Positions 1-7,112 of a DNA stretch of 23,137 nucleotides are shown piece by piece. The first letter of the stretch is position 1. Each line of letters begins with the position of its first letter. The notes beneath the pieces were generated by a model. The model searched no databases. It was not told where the DNA came from and saw only the letters and a list, made by a program, of their open reading frames with translations. Both the position numbers and the translations under genes were made by a program. Source of the DNA: Candidatus Methanoplasma sp. GTDB lineage: Archaea > Thermoplasmatota > Thermoplasmata > Methanomassiliicoccales > Methanomethylophilaceae. Where the stretch lies: positions 1-23,137 of the forward strand of contig JAITCQ010000022.1 of the NCBI GenBank assembly GCA_031283015.1, in the 5' to 3' direction.

Positions 1-2024
1 TTGTTGTATCTGCGTCTTATAAGGGAGGCCGACGCGAACAAGACCACCACGATCGCCATCAGCACAAGCGCTGTACCATATTTCATGTGTTCCGGGACAC
101 CGTAAGACGCTCCCTCGGCCACCAAGAAGTACAAATGATAGGGAAGGGCCATCACAGGTTCGAGCAGCGTGCCGACGGCGGTCAGCTTGAACAGCACGGA
201 GGCAGTGAACATTATCGGCGCCGTCTCGCCTATGGCCCTCCCCATGCTTAGGATGAATCCTGTGATCACGCCTCCCATCGAGGCGGGGAGGACCACCTTG
301 GCCACAGTATGCCATTTACTGGCCCCCATCGCCATGGACGCTTCCCTGATCTCATTCGGTACGGCTATCACGGCCTCCTCGGTTGTTTTGATTATCGTGG
401 GCAGCACCATCAGCGCCAATGTGGCGCAGCCCCCTATGAGGGAGTACCCCCACCCGAACGCTATCACGAAAACGGACATACCGAAAAGCCCGAAGATGAT
501 AGAGGGGGTGCCGCTGAGGGCGTCGATCGCCTGTCTGGATATATTTACTAATTTGGTATCCTTCGCATATTCGGCGAAGTACACCCCCGCGCATATCCCG
601 AGAGGGAACGATATAAGGGCGGTTCCTATAAGCAGCTCCATGGACCCCACTATCGCGGGCCATATCCCTCCGGCGCGCCCCGCGCCGGTCGGCACGTCGA
701 ATATGAACTCAAAACTGATGGCCGGCAACCCTCTGACAACGATTATGCCTATCATCACCACCAGTATGACCATCACGCAAACGACGACCGCGCCTAACGA
801 GGAGTACACGATCTTTTGCGCGTTCTTCGGACCGATGAAACGAGAAAGTCTTTTTGACAGCAACAGTACGCCTGCCGCCGCCGCGCCGACGGCGATGCCG
901 CCCGTCATACCGATGAATAGGTCGGATATCATGAACCCCAACGCGAATATGGCGGCGAAAAAGAACGCATCTTTGATGTGGCCTTTGTACGATTCGAAAG
1001 GCCTCTCGACCCGGCGGCACATCGCGCTTATCTTTTTGTCGAGAGGGGACATCTCGATTTCTCCCATCTTTTTCTTTGTCCTGAGGACGATCCTGCGCGC
1101 GGTCAGATTCACGATGAGCACGATGACCATCAGCACCAACGCGAGCAGGAACAGGGCGGAGAAGTGGATGCTTCCGTAGACGACATCGCCCATCTCGGAA
1201 GCGATGGCAGCCGTCAGACTCTTCGCATAGCTGAAGATGTTCCATAACGGTTCTGGGATCATAGCGACATTGCCGCAGACCATCATGACCGCTATGGTCT
1301 CGCCCAGGGCCCTTCCTATTCCCAGGATAGTGGCCGCGGCGATGCCGGAGACGGCCGAATGCATTACGACTTTTCGTGTGGTCTCCCATTTGGTGGCGCC
1401 CATTGCCATGGAAGCCTCCCTATAGGACCTTGGAACGGCTCCGAGCGCATCCTGCGTGACCGATATTATGGTGGGGAGCGCCATCAATCCCAGGATAAGG
1501 GATCCCGAGAGCCACGAGGCTCCTGAACTGAGATGGCCGGGGAAGATATCCCGGAGGATAGGATTCAACACGACCATCCCAATGAAGCCGTATACGACGC
1601 TGGGGATCCCAGCGAAGAGTTCACACATAGGCTTCAGGACCGCCCTTACCCTTGGGGATGCCACGTCATTGATGAAGATCGCGATACCGAGTCCGATGGG
1701 TAACGCGATCATTATCGCGCCGCCGGCCACGAGGAACGTTCCGGTGATCAGCGATGCGGCCCCATATGTGCCGGTGTTCGGGGACCATTTGCTTCCCGTG
1801 AAGAACTGCCACAGGTCCAGTTCTCTCACGGCGTCCATGCTGTTGTATGAAACGAAGATTATGATCAAGAATAAGATGGCGACAGTCAATACGACTGCCG
1901 CCGTGAGAAGCAGTTTCGCTTTGTCTCCGTGTATGATCTTGTTAAATAGCAACCTTGGGCTGAAATGAGAGAGTACTTCCTTCTCTCCCTCCCTTGTGTT
2001 CCCATCGGCTGCATCCTCCGTCAT
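1..2024 (-). CDS. pstC-pstA: PstC-PstA fused phosphate ABC transporter permease (partial, runs off left edge)
   Basis: On the minus strand one reading frame stays open from an ATG at 2024 to the window edge (674 codons or more), with a TGA immediately upstream. Translation gives a complete PstC-like half followed, without a stop, by a PstA-like half. The two permease EAA-loop signatures are nearly identical: EASMAMGATKW near residue 200 and EASMAMGASKW near residue 560. The halves are joined by a segment (about residues 290-370) with a charged stretch and extra hydrophobic helices (FFFAAIFALGFMISDLF, then GGIAVGAAAAGVLLL). PstC and PstA are normally separate proteins of about 300 residues that form the membrane channel of the high-affinity phosphate importer. 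A ribosome site GGTGA precedes the ATG, and pstS ends 18 bases upstream, so the two are an operon. PstB is presumably beyond the left edge. I checked every codon of this frame by eye and found no stop. Confidence 0.9.
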   Translation of the reverse strand, partial: MTEDAADGNTREGEKEVLSHFSPRLLFNKIIHGDKAKLLLTAAVVLTVAILFLIIIFVSYNSMDAVRELDLWQFFTGSKWSPNTGTYGAASLITGTFLVAGGAIMIALPIGLGIAIFINDVASPRVRAVLKPMCELFAGIPSVVYGFIGMVVLNPILRDIFPGHLSSGASWLSGSLILGLMALPTIISVTQDALGAVPRSYREASMAMGATKWETTRKVVMHSAVSGIAAATILGIGRALGETIAVMMVCGNVAMIPEPLWNIFSYAKSLTAAIASEMGDVVYGSIHFSALFLLALVLMVIVLIVNLTARRIVLRTKKKMGEIEMSPLDKKISAMCRRVERPFESYKGHIKDAFFFAAIFALGFMISDLFIGMTGGIAVGAAAAGVLLLSKRLSRFIGPKNAQKIVYSSLGAVVVCVMVILVVMIGIIVVRGLPAISFEFIFDVPTGAGRAGGIWPAIVGSMELLIGTALISFPLGICAGVYFAEYAKDTKLVNISRQAIDALSGTPSIIFGLFGMSVFVIAFGWGYSLIGGCATLALMVLPTIIKTTEEAVIAVPNEIREASMAMGASKWHTVAKVVLPASMGGVITGFILSMGRAIGETAPIMFTASVLFKLTAVGTLLEPVMALPYHLYFLVAEGASYGVPEHMKYGTALVLMAIVVVLFASASLIRRRYN

Positions 2025-2042
2025 TCACGTCACCAGACCGGT

Positions 2043-2894
2043 TTAGATGGGAACGAACCCCATGTCATCGACGATCTTCTGCCCGGCGGGGGATATTATC
2101 CAATCCAAGAACGCCTTCACTTCTTCGTTGGGTTCGCCCAGCGTAGCCAGGAAGAGAGGCCTGGAGATACTGTATGTACCGTTGAGGATGGTATCTTTCG
2201 ACGGCGTGACGCCGCCGACGGACAGGGCGGTCATTGATGACCCTATATTTGTCGAGGCACCGAGACCAACGTATCCTATCGCTCCCGTCGTGTTCTGGGC
2301 ATCGGTAAGCATGTGACCCTCTGTGCCCTTCACCGAGTATCTCTTGTCTACCTTGAGCTCGTCGAACTGCCTTTCGGTCATCCCCACCTTGGGTCCCAGT
2401 ATAGCATTGACGCATGCTCTGGTCCCGGATGTCGATTCCCTTACGAGGGGCTCGATCTTGAGCGTGTTTCCGCCTACCTCATTCCAGTTGGTGTACTCCC
2501 CGGCGTAGATCTTGGCAAGTTGCTCAAGGGTCAGGTCTGTGACGCCCGCGTTCTTATCGATGATCATGACAACGGCGTCGCTGGCGATCTTCAGCGGGGT
2601 AGCGGGTTCGCTTGCGTTGAGCGCCCTGGACAGCATCCCGATGTCGGCTGTGCCGTTGATGAGCGCGTTGTAGGCCTCACCGGAACCGTTACCGCCGATG
2701 TTAATTGTTACATTTCCATGCTCCTTGTGGTAGTTTGTGTACAGCTCCATCATCAGCGGCGAGACTGTCGTGGACCCCCACGCGTTGATCGTGACGTTTT
2801 CCTTTTTGTCGTTTCCGACGACAAGGTAAGCGCCTGCGATGCAGACCACTGCGACTAATAGAACCGCAACAATCATTGTTGTTTTGTTCGTCAA
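2043..2894 (-). CDS. pstS: Phosphate-binding protein PstS
   Basis: Periplasmic-type phosphate receptor that delivers phosphate to the PstCA permease, here tethered outside the cell membrane. It has an N-terminal hydrophobic anchor (about residues 7-26, MIVAVLLVAVVCIAGAYLVV). The family motifs follow: WGSTTVSPLM near residue 39, GGNGSGEAYNAL near 68, and the phosphate-contacting STSGTR loop in the middle. The C-terminus FLDWIISPAGQKIV is typical. The chosen start is TTG at 2894, preceded by a GGGGTGA ribosome site about 7 bases away. An ATG at 2960 would add 22 unlikely residues and would lie on top of the promoter; an ATG at 2876 would cut the anchor's charged head. It is the first gene of the pstS-pstCA operon and is divergent from phoU. 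Length (283 residues) is normal for the family. Confidence 0.93.
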   Translation of the reverse strand: MTNKTTMIVAVLLVAVVCIAGAYLVVGNDKKENVTINAWGSTTVSPLMMELYTNYHKEHGNVTINIGGNGSGEAYNALINGTADIGMLSRALNASEPATPLKIASDAVVMIIDKNAGVTDLTLEQLAKIYAGEYTNWNEVGGNTLKIEPLVRESTSGTRACVNAILGPKVGMTERQFDELKVDKRYSVKGTEGHMLTDAQNTTGAIGYVGLGASTNIGSSMTALSVGGVTPSKDTILNGTYSISRPLFLATLGEPNEEVKAFLDWIISPAGQKIVDDMGFVPI

Positions 2895-2928
2895 GGTTTT
2901 TTCACCCCGAAAATCTAACAATTGTATC

Positions 2929-3000
2929 GAGCATATATACATGCTCGTTGTAAAAAGCAAGCCTATGTGTACGTATGTACAATATTCGTTAATTACGAAT
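2929..3000. promoter_or_regulatory. Divergent pstS/phoU promoter region with three inverted repeats
   Basis: Three perfect inverted repeats are packed between the divergent genes: GAGCAT-N6-ATGCTC (2929-2946), TGTAC-N4-GTACA (2968-2981) and ATTCGT-N5-ACGAAT (2984-3000). The first encloses the TATA-like sequence GTATATATGC of the pstS promoter. The third lies upstream of the likely phoU promoter (AATACTAATACATAA). The phoU ribosome site GGTGAT is at 3026-3031. The repeats are directly visible; operator function is inferred from position between phosphate genes. Confidence 0.55.
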
Positions 3001-3039
3001 CAGAACAAATACTAATACATAATTGGTGATACTAAAGAC

Positions 3040-4035
3040 ATGGACACAAGACGGATACAGGTCACGCAGGGCGAATCGTACATGATAACCCTCCCAAAAG
3101 AGTGGGCGGAGTCGATGGGGCTGAAGAAGAACGACAGCGTGAACGTCGAAGTTCAGTCGGACGGGGATCTCCTGGTCTCCCCGGTCAAGAAGGTCGAGGT
3201 CCCTAAAGATATAAAGAGGATCAATACCGCGAACATAAAGAACGAGAATTATCTTTACAGACAGCTCATCGGCGCCTATATCGCGGGCCACAACATGATC
3301 GAGGCATACGCCGACCATCCCCTTTCGAATTCGGTCATCAACATCGTGAACTCCTTCACGCAGACGTCGATAGGCCTGGAGGTCCTGGAGGAGGACAACT
3401 TCCGAATATTGATAAAGGATCTGATCGACCACACGGAACTCCGGCCGCATAAAGGCCTGGAGAGGATGAGCATTCTGGTGAGGAAGATGATCGACGACGT
3501 GTTCGAATCCGCGGTGAACAACGACCCCTCCTACATAAAGGACATGGAAAAAAGGGACGTGGAGGTGGACAGGGTCCACTGGCTGATATCCCGGCAGAAC
3601 AACATCTACAAGAAGGATCCGTGGCTGTGCAAGAAGACCGGGTCGAACATCATCGAACTGACCAATCACATCGCGGTGAGCAGGATACTCGAGAGGATCG
3701 GGGACCATACCGTCCTTCTGTCGAAGAACCTGATGACACTGATGGACGAGAAGAAAGCGGTGGCCGTCGACAAAGGGATCAAAGAGATCGGGAAGGAGAT
3801 CATGAAACTGTACAGCGATTCGGTGAGCGGCTGGCTGAAGACCGACATGGATGCTGCGGAAAAATGCATAGAGGACGGCGAGAAGATAGTGGCGAAGATC
3901 GAGAAGATCTTCAAGAAGGTGGAAGTGGACCTTGAGACGGCGTCGTCCACCAGTCTCATCGCGGGAAGCGCGAAGCGCATCGGGGAATACTGCATGGACA
4001 TATCCGAGCTTACCATCAACGCTGCCATGGATTGA
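3040..4035 (+). CDS. phoU: PhoU-family phosphate uptake regulator with N-terminal AbrB domain
   Basis: Predicted cytoplasmic regulator of phosphate uptake. Residues 1-48 form a SpoVT/AbrB-like swapped-hairpin DNA-binding domain (SYMITLPKEWAESMGLKKND). The rest is two PhoU-type helical repeats with metal-binding-style acidic motifs, for example RILERIGDHTV near residue 217 and KRIGEYCMDISELTI at the C-terminus. Archaeal PhoU proteins commonly have this AbrB-PhoU architecture, which suggests direct DNA binding, unlike bacterial PhoU. At 331 residues it is full length. A GGTGAT ribosome site lies 8-9 bases before the ATG. It is divergent from pstS and shares the repeat-rich intergenic region, so it may control both itself and the transporter. 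Confidence 0.93.
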   Translation: MDTRRIQVTQGESYMITLPKEWAESMGLKKNDSVNVEVQSDGDLLVSPVKKVEVPKDIKRINTANIKNENYLYRQLIGAYIAGHNMIEAYADHPLSNSVINIVNSFTQTSIGLEVLEEDNFRILIKDLIDHTELRPHKGLERMSILVRKMIDDVFESAVNNDPSYIKDMEKRDVEVDRVHWLISRQNNIYKKDPWLCKKTGSNIIELTNHIAVSRILERIGDHTVLLSKNLMTLMDEKKAVAVDKGIKEIGKEIMKLYSDSVSGWLKTDMDAAEKCIEDGEKIVAKIEKIFKKVEVDLETASSTSLIAGSAKRIGEYCMDISELTINAAMD

Positions 4036-4060
4036 GACGGCCGCTCCTCCGTGCGGATCC

Positions 4061-4102
4061 TATTTCATATAGCATGAAATATTTAATGATAAACATTAAA
4101 TA
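4061..4102. promoter_or_regulatory. Tandem palindromic operators upstream of the DUF2975/XRE operon
   Basis: Two perfect palindromes with 5-base spacers sit side by side: TATTTCAT-N5-ATGAAATA (4061-4081) and TATTTAATG-N5-CATTAAATA (4080-4102). Their centres are 20 bp apart, about two helical turns, so bound dimers would lie on the same DNA face. A TATA-like GATATATATTG follows at about 4109-4119. Autoregulation by the XRE protein encoded downstream is the natural inference. Confidence 0.6.
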
Positions 4103-4134
4103 ATACTCGATATATATTGTATCCGGAGATTAAA

Positions 4135-4254
4135 ATGTCGAAAGAGAAGACATGTGCGGCAGAACGTGCCGGGAAGAACAGGGCCTCTGTTATGAAAGAC
4201 AACATAATCTTTATTCCGGAGTTGATGCAATGGGTAGTGATCTGGATAAGCTGA
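4135..4254 (+). CDS. Possible 39-residue leader ORF
   Basis: A short frame begins with ATG at 4135, preceded by CCGGAG six to eight bases upstream, a better-placed ribosome site than most genes here. It runs 39 codons (MSKEKTCAAERAGK..., ending WVVIWIS) and ends at 4254, overlapping the first 25 bases of the DUF2975 gene out of frame. It could be a leader that couples translation to the downstream gene. It could also be a chance frame in the untranslated leader, because the TATA-like box is close and transcription may start near this ATG. No homologue is recognised. Confidence 0.35.
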   Translation: MSKEKTCAAERAGKNRASVMKDNIIFIPELMQWVVIWIS

Positions 4255-4742
4255 ATACGATAAGCTGGTGGGTAGGGGTGATCGCAAAGATCGCCATGGT
4301 CCTCTTTGTCTGCGCCATCGCGGCGATATGCGTCCTGATGGTCGTTGCCGCCTTCAACCCAGACCTTCTGCTGGACAACATACCTGAGCTGAACACAAAG
4401 GGCGAGATCGTGCTGCTCGGCGCGATGATCATTACGGTGGTTGCCTTCGTGATAGTTATACTGTATTATGTCAACCACCTGTTCATGGGCATCCGTAAGA
4501 ACAACACCCCCTTCACCGACGAAAGCGTCAAGGATCTGAAGACCATAGCCATTTTGGTGCTTGTGTGCGCGATCGTGGCCCCCATATTAAGCGGCGTCGC
4601 GGAATATGTCTTCGACGTCGGGGCGGAGGGTGCGATCAGCTTCAGCCCGCTCACGCTGTTCGTGGCGTTCGTGTTCTATGTCCTGTCTCTGGTGTTCAGC
4701 TACGGGGCGGCGCTTCAGAAGGAGTCGGACGAGACGCTGTGA
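4230..4742 (+). CDS. DUF2975 four-helix membrane protein
   Basis: Small integral membrane protein of 170 residues. It has four hydrophobic helices: IAKIAMVLFVCAIAAICVLM, then VLLGAMIITVVAFVIVILYY, AILVLVCAIVAPILSGVA and LFVAFVFYVLSLVFSYGAAL. Between helices 2 and 3 is the loop LFMGIRKNNTPFTDESVKDLK, which matches the DUF2975 family, whose members carry a conserved N-PF motif here. The ATG at 4230 is chosen because GGAG lies 8 bases upstream (4218-4221); an in-frame start at 4152 would add a non-hydrophobic extension. The next gene encodes an XRE-type regulator only 4 bases downstream. This pairing is widespread in bacteria and archaea (YoaS/YozG-like), but the biochemical role is unknown. Confidence 0.85.
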   Translation: MGSDLDKLNTISWWVGVIAKIAMVLFVCAIAAICVLMVVAAFNPDLLLDNIPELNTKGEIVLLGAMIITVVAFVIVILYYVNHLFMGIRKNNTPFTDESVKDLKTIAILVLVCAIVAPILSGVAEYVFDVGAEGAISFSPLTLFVAFVFYVLSLVFSYGAALQKESDETL

Positions 4743-4746
4743 TCAT

Positions 4747-4968
4747 ATGACGATAATACTGAGACTTGACAGGGTCATGGCGGACCGGAAGATATCCCTG
4801 AACGAACTTGCCGACAGGGTGGGGATATCCAACGTCAATCTTTCCAATATAAAGACCGGAAAGATAAGCGCCATACGGTTCTCTACGCTGAACGCCATCT
4901 GCTCCGTGCTGAAATGCCAGCCCGGGGACATTCTGGAGTTCGTGAATGACGAGGACGGGGGCGAGTGA
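4747..4968 (+). CDS. XRE-family (YozG-like) transcriptional regulator
   Basis: A compact helix-turn-helix protein of 73 residues. The DNA-binding domain covers nearly the whole length: ISLNELADRVGISNVNLSNI forms the HTH, followed by KTGKISAIRFSTLNAICSVL and the family ending KCQPGDILEF. It belongs to the Cro/CI-type set that sits beside DUF2975 genes. Its ATG is 4 bases after the DUF2975 stop, so the two are co-transcribed and probably translationally coupled, since no strong ribosome site is seen. The tandem palindromes upstream of the operon are the obvious candidate targets. An in-frame upstream extension exists but overlaps the DUF2975 gene and looks non-genuine. Confidence 0.9.
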   Translation: MTIILRLDRVMADRKISLNELADRVGISNVNLSNIKTGKISAIRFSTLNAICSVLKCQPGDILEFVNDEDGGE

Positions 4969-5009
4969 TGTTCCCGTAAAGAATGCCGCAGCCCCCGCAT
5001 CGGCCTTCG

Positions 5010-5033
5010 GGTTCAAAGCGGGGGCTTTGAACC
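5010..5033 (+). terminator. Perfect 10-bp hairpin after the DUF2975/XRE operon
   Basis: GGTTCAAAGC-GGGG-GCTTTGAACC forms a perfect stem with a 4-base loop, 41 bases after the XRE stop codon. It is followed by CCCTTTTC rather than a clean T-run. It could terminate the operon or stabilise the transcript's end. Confidence 0.5.
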
Positions 5034-5190
5034 GATAACCCTTTTCAAATCTTTATCTTATTTTCAGATATAACTGATTTTTAGAACATATGTGTTCCAT
5101 TTTTTAGGTATAACCGAATAACCATCCGCTCTTTATCGATCTTGCGTTTCATACGATCCCTCTATGTTGCCAGCATTGTGAAGAATAATG

Positions 5191-5243
5191 GCAGTTATTT
5201 CCCACGAATAATTGGTATAGTTTGCAGTTATTTCCCACGAATA
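5191..5243. repeat. Exact 20-bp direct repeat pair
   Basis: GCAGTTATTTCCCACGAATA occurs at 5191-5210 and again at 5224-5243, a 33-bp period. It lies in AT-rich non-coding DNA between a hairpin and a decayed gene fragment. Flanks differ right after the repeat, so this is a true short duplication. Possible origins are an insertion or excision scar or a binding-site pair. Nothing else is recognisable between 5035 and 5320 apart from a small GAACA-N4-TGTTC hairpin at 5084-5097 followed by a T-run. Confidence 0.6.
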
Positions 5244-5305
5244 TTAAGTGCGCACCCTACCGGTTCCCAAGATGATGATCTCATCATATAATTGAGAATA
5301 ACAGT

Positions 5306-5464
5306 CGTGAACGACATGCCCAAATACAACCGAAGAGCTTATTCGAACTCTCCTACTTCTCGCCACAGAACCTGTGGAGAATGAGGCAGTTCTATGAAAC
5401 GTATAATGGCGGTGAGATTCTCTCAACACTGTCGGGAGAATTGAATTGGTCTATGATCAGAGAC
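5306..5464 (+). pseudogene. DUF1016/YhcG-like N-terminal fragment
   Basis: One plus-strand frame reads LFELSYFSPQNLWRMRQFYET and continues to GELNWSMIRD before a TGA at 5462-5464. This resembles the N-terminal DUF1016 domain of YhcG-family proteins, in which FSxxNLxRMRQFY and LSWSH are landmarks. The conserved span is only about 45 residues, with a shortened spacing between the two motifs, no convincing start codon and no downstream nuclease domain. It is therefore a decayed remnant, not a functional gene. After the stop the same frame gives ARLREFLTKC, which could be a further scrap of the family (AR-FY-KE region). The fragment suggests past mobile or defence-type DNA here. Confidence 0.5.
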
Positions 5465-5596
5465 TGACGCATCTTAAAATGCCAGGCCCGCCTGCGTGAA
5501 TTCCTCACGAAATGTGGCAGGACCCCATTGGTACTTTGATTAAATAGTAGGATACAATTATGTAAAATGCACACAAAACCAGAGGGCGGTATTGAA

Positions 5597-6088
5597 ATGA
5601 TGGTTAATGCACAGCTGTATGTAAAGGACCTCCCGGGGCGCCTGGTGGAATCACTGGAGCCCATATCGTTGGTCAACGGCAACATCGTCGGCGTCGTACA
5701 CGATCGAGAACAGATAGTGAACCAGAGGATATGCATTGACGTCACGTTCGAGATCAAGGGAACGCCCGAGCTTGACCAGCTCAAGGACATCTGGAAGAAG
5801 AAGGACGTCCTGATAGCGAAGATAGGTTCAGTGTACAAAACATTCACGATGGAATACATGCTGGTGGGGAAATTCAAAGCGTCCTTTGTCGAATCAGTGA
5901 TCGACGAAGCATCAACGATGATGACATTCGAATGCGTCGACGTGACCTTCTCCTCGCAGAACGCGAGTTCCACCCGCACGGCGATGATATCCGCCGAGCT
6001 CATAAGCGAGAGCGACCTGAAGAAGTTCGACGCTTTCCTAATGGACACCTGTAAGAAGAGCGGCATAGTCTACATCAGGGGGCTATGA
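5597..6088 (+). CDS. ACT-domain protein, predicted regulator of homoserine dehydrogenase
   Basis: A 163-residue ACT-domain protein of the type long described in archaea as a predicted allosteric regulator of homoserine dehydrogenase (COG2061-like). The ACT-like start is NAQLYVKDLPGRLVESLEPI, with the typical D-PG-L turn, followed by NGNIVGVVHDRE and a second half that has alternating strands and helices. It lies one base upstream of hom, which itself has no ACT domain, so feedback sensing of threonine or methionine may be supplied in trans. I chose ATG 5597 because GGCGGT lies six bases before it. An in-frame ATG at 5567 is possible, since a TATA-like GATTAAATAG at 5538-5547 would place the transcript start close to it. 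Confidence 0.83.
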   Translation: MMVNAQLYVKDLPGRLVESLEPISLVNGNIVGVVHDREQIVNQRICIDVTFEIKGTPELDQLKDIWKKKDVLIAKIGSVYKTFTMEYMLVGKFKASFVESVIDEASTMMTFECVDVTFSSQNASSTRTAMISAELISESDLKKFDAFLMDTCKKSGIVYIRGL

Positions 6089-6089
6089 C

Positions 6090-7112
6090 ATGAGGATCCT
6101 CATATCCGGATTCGGAACGGTGGGCCAGGGCTTTGCGGAGGTCATGATCCTCCGGAAGGATTTCTTCAAAGAAAGGTACGGGGAGGAAGTGACCATAGTA
6201 TGCGCCATGGATTCGTCCTCTTACGTATCGGATCAGTCTGGGCTCTCTCCGAACGAACTTCTGAAAAGGAAGCTGGAGACCGGGAAGGTGGGAACGCAGG
6301 GGTATCAGGATCCCGTAAAGGTCATGGATTCCGTAGAGTACGATCTTCTGATCGAGGTCAGCCCCACCGACATAAAGACCGGCGGCGCAGGCCTGAAGAA
6401 CATAAGGCATGCGCTTGAGTCCGGAAAGGATGTGATAACCGTGAACAAGGGGCCTTTGGCACTCAAGTTCTGCGAGCTCATCGCCATCGCCAGGAAGAAC
6501 AACTGCAAGTTCCGTTTCGAAGGGTCGGTGGGCGGCGCGATGCCCATCATAAACCTGTGCAGGGAAAGCCTCGTGGGCGAGAACATATACTCTATACGCG
6601 GCATCCTCAACGGCACCTGCAACTTCATACTCAGCAAGATGGATAATGGACAATCGTTCGAGCAGGCGCTCAAAGAGGCCCAGCAGATGGGATATGCCGA
6701 AGCCGACCCGGCGAACGATATCGAGGGGTACGACAGCGCATGCAAGGTCGTGATCCTTGCGAACTCGATATTCAAAAGGAACGTCTCGTTCTCAGACGTG
6801 AGCATAACCGGTATCACGTCCATAACCAGCGAGGCGATCTCACTGGCGGCGTCACACAACATGGTGATCCGTCTTATCGGAGAAATGTCCGGCGATAAAC
6901 TGGAGGTGGCCCCCCGTCTTGTGCCCAAAGGGCACCCCCTGAGCATTACCGGGACCCTCAACGCGGCGCAGGTGGTCACCGACCTGGCCGGACCTATAAC
7001 GATCTCCGGCAAAGGCGCCGGCAGGACGGAGACCGCGTCGGCGATACTGAGCGATCTTGTTTCCATAATGGACGACCGAAAGGAGCGGGGCGGAAAATGT
7101 CAGAATCTGTGA
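6090..7112 (+). CDS. hom: Homoserine dehydrogenase
   Basis: Catalyses NAD(P)H-dependent reduction of aspartate semialdehyde to homoserine, the branch point to threonine and methionine. The Rossmann motif GFGTVGQG occupies residues 7-14. The TVNKGPLAL segment carries the family lysine (about K120). GSVGGAMPIIN and GILNGTCNFILSKM form the homoserine dehydrogenase signature, and EADPANDIEGYDSACK holds the substrate-site acidic and lysine residues. At 340 residues it is the short archaeal form without an aspartokinase or ACT domain; the ACT protein just upstream probably regulates it. Its 3' end overlaps the citramalate synthase start by 16 bases, which indicates tight coupling. Confidence 0.96.
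   Translation: MRILISGFGTVGQGFAEVMILRKDFFKERYGEEVTIVCAMDSSSYVSDQSGLSPNELLKRKLETGKVGTQGYQDPVKVMDSVEYDLLIEVSPTDIKTGGAGLKNIRHALESGKDVITVNKGPLALKFCELIAIARKNNCKFRFEGSVGGAMPIINLCRESLVGENIYSIRGILNGTCNFILSKMDNGQSFEQALKEAQQMGYAEADPANDIEGYDSACKVVILANSIFKRNVSFSDVSITGITSITSEAISLAASHNMVIRLIGEMSGDKLEVAPRLVPKGHPLSITGTLNAAQVVTDLAGPITISGKGAGRTETASAILSDLVSIMDDRKERGGKCQNL

Noticed and set aside
169..1179. A 336-codon plus-strand frame
   Set aside because: It is the antisense shadow of the PstC-PstA fusion. It has no domain similarity and reads as low-complexity Ser/Thr/Pro/Met sequence.
5191..5243. CRISPR array
   Set aside because: There are only two 20-bp copies with a 13-base gap, far too few and too short. 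No other repeat-spacer pattern exists in the window.
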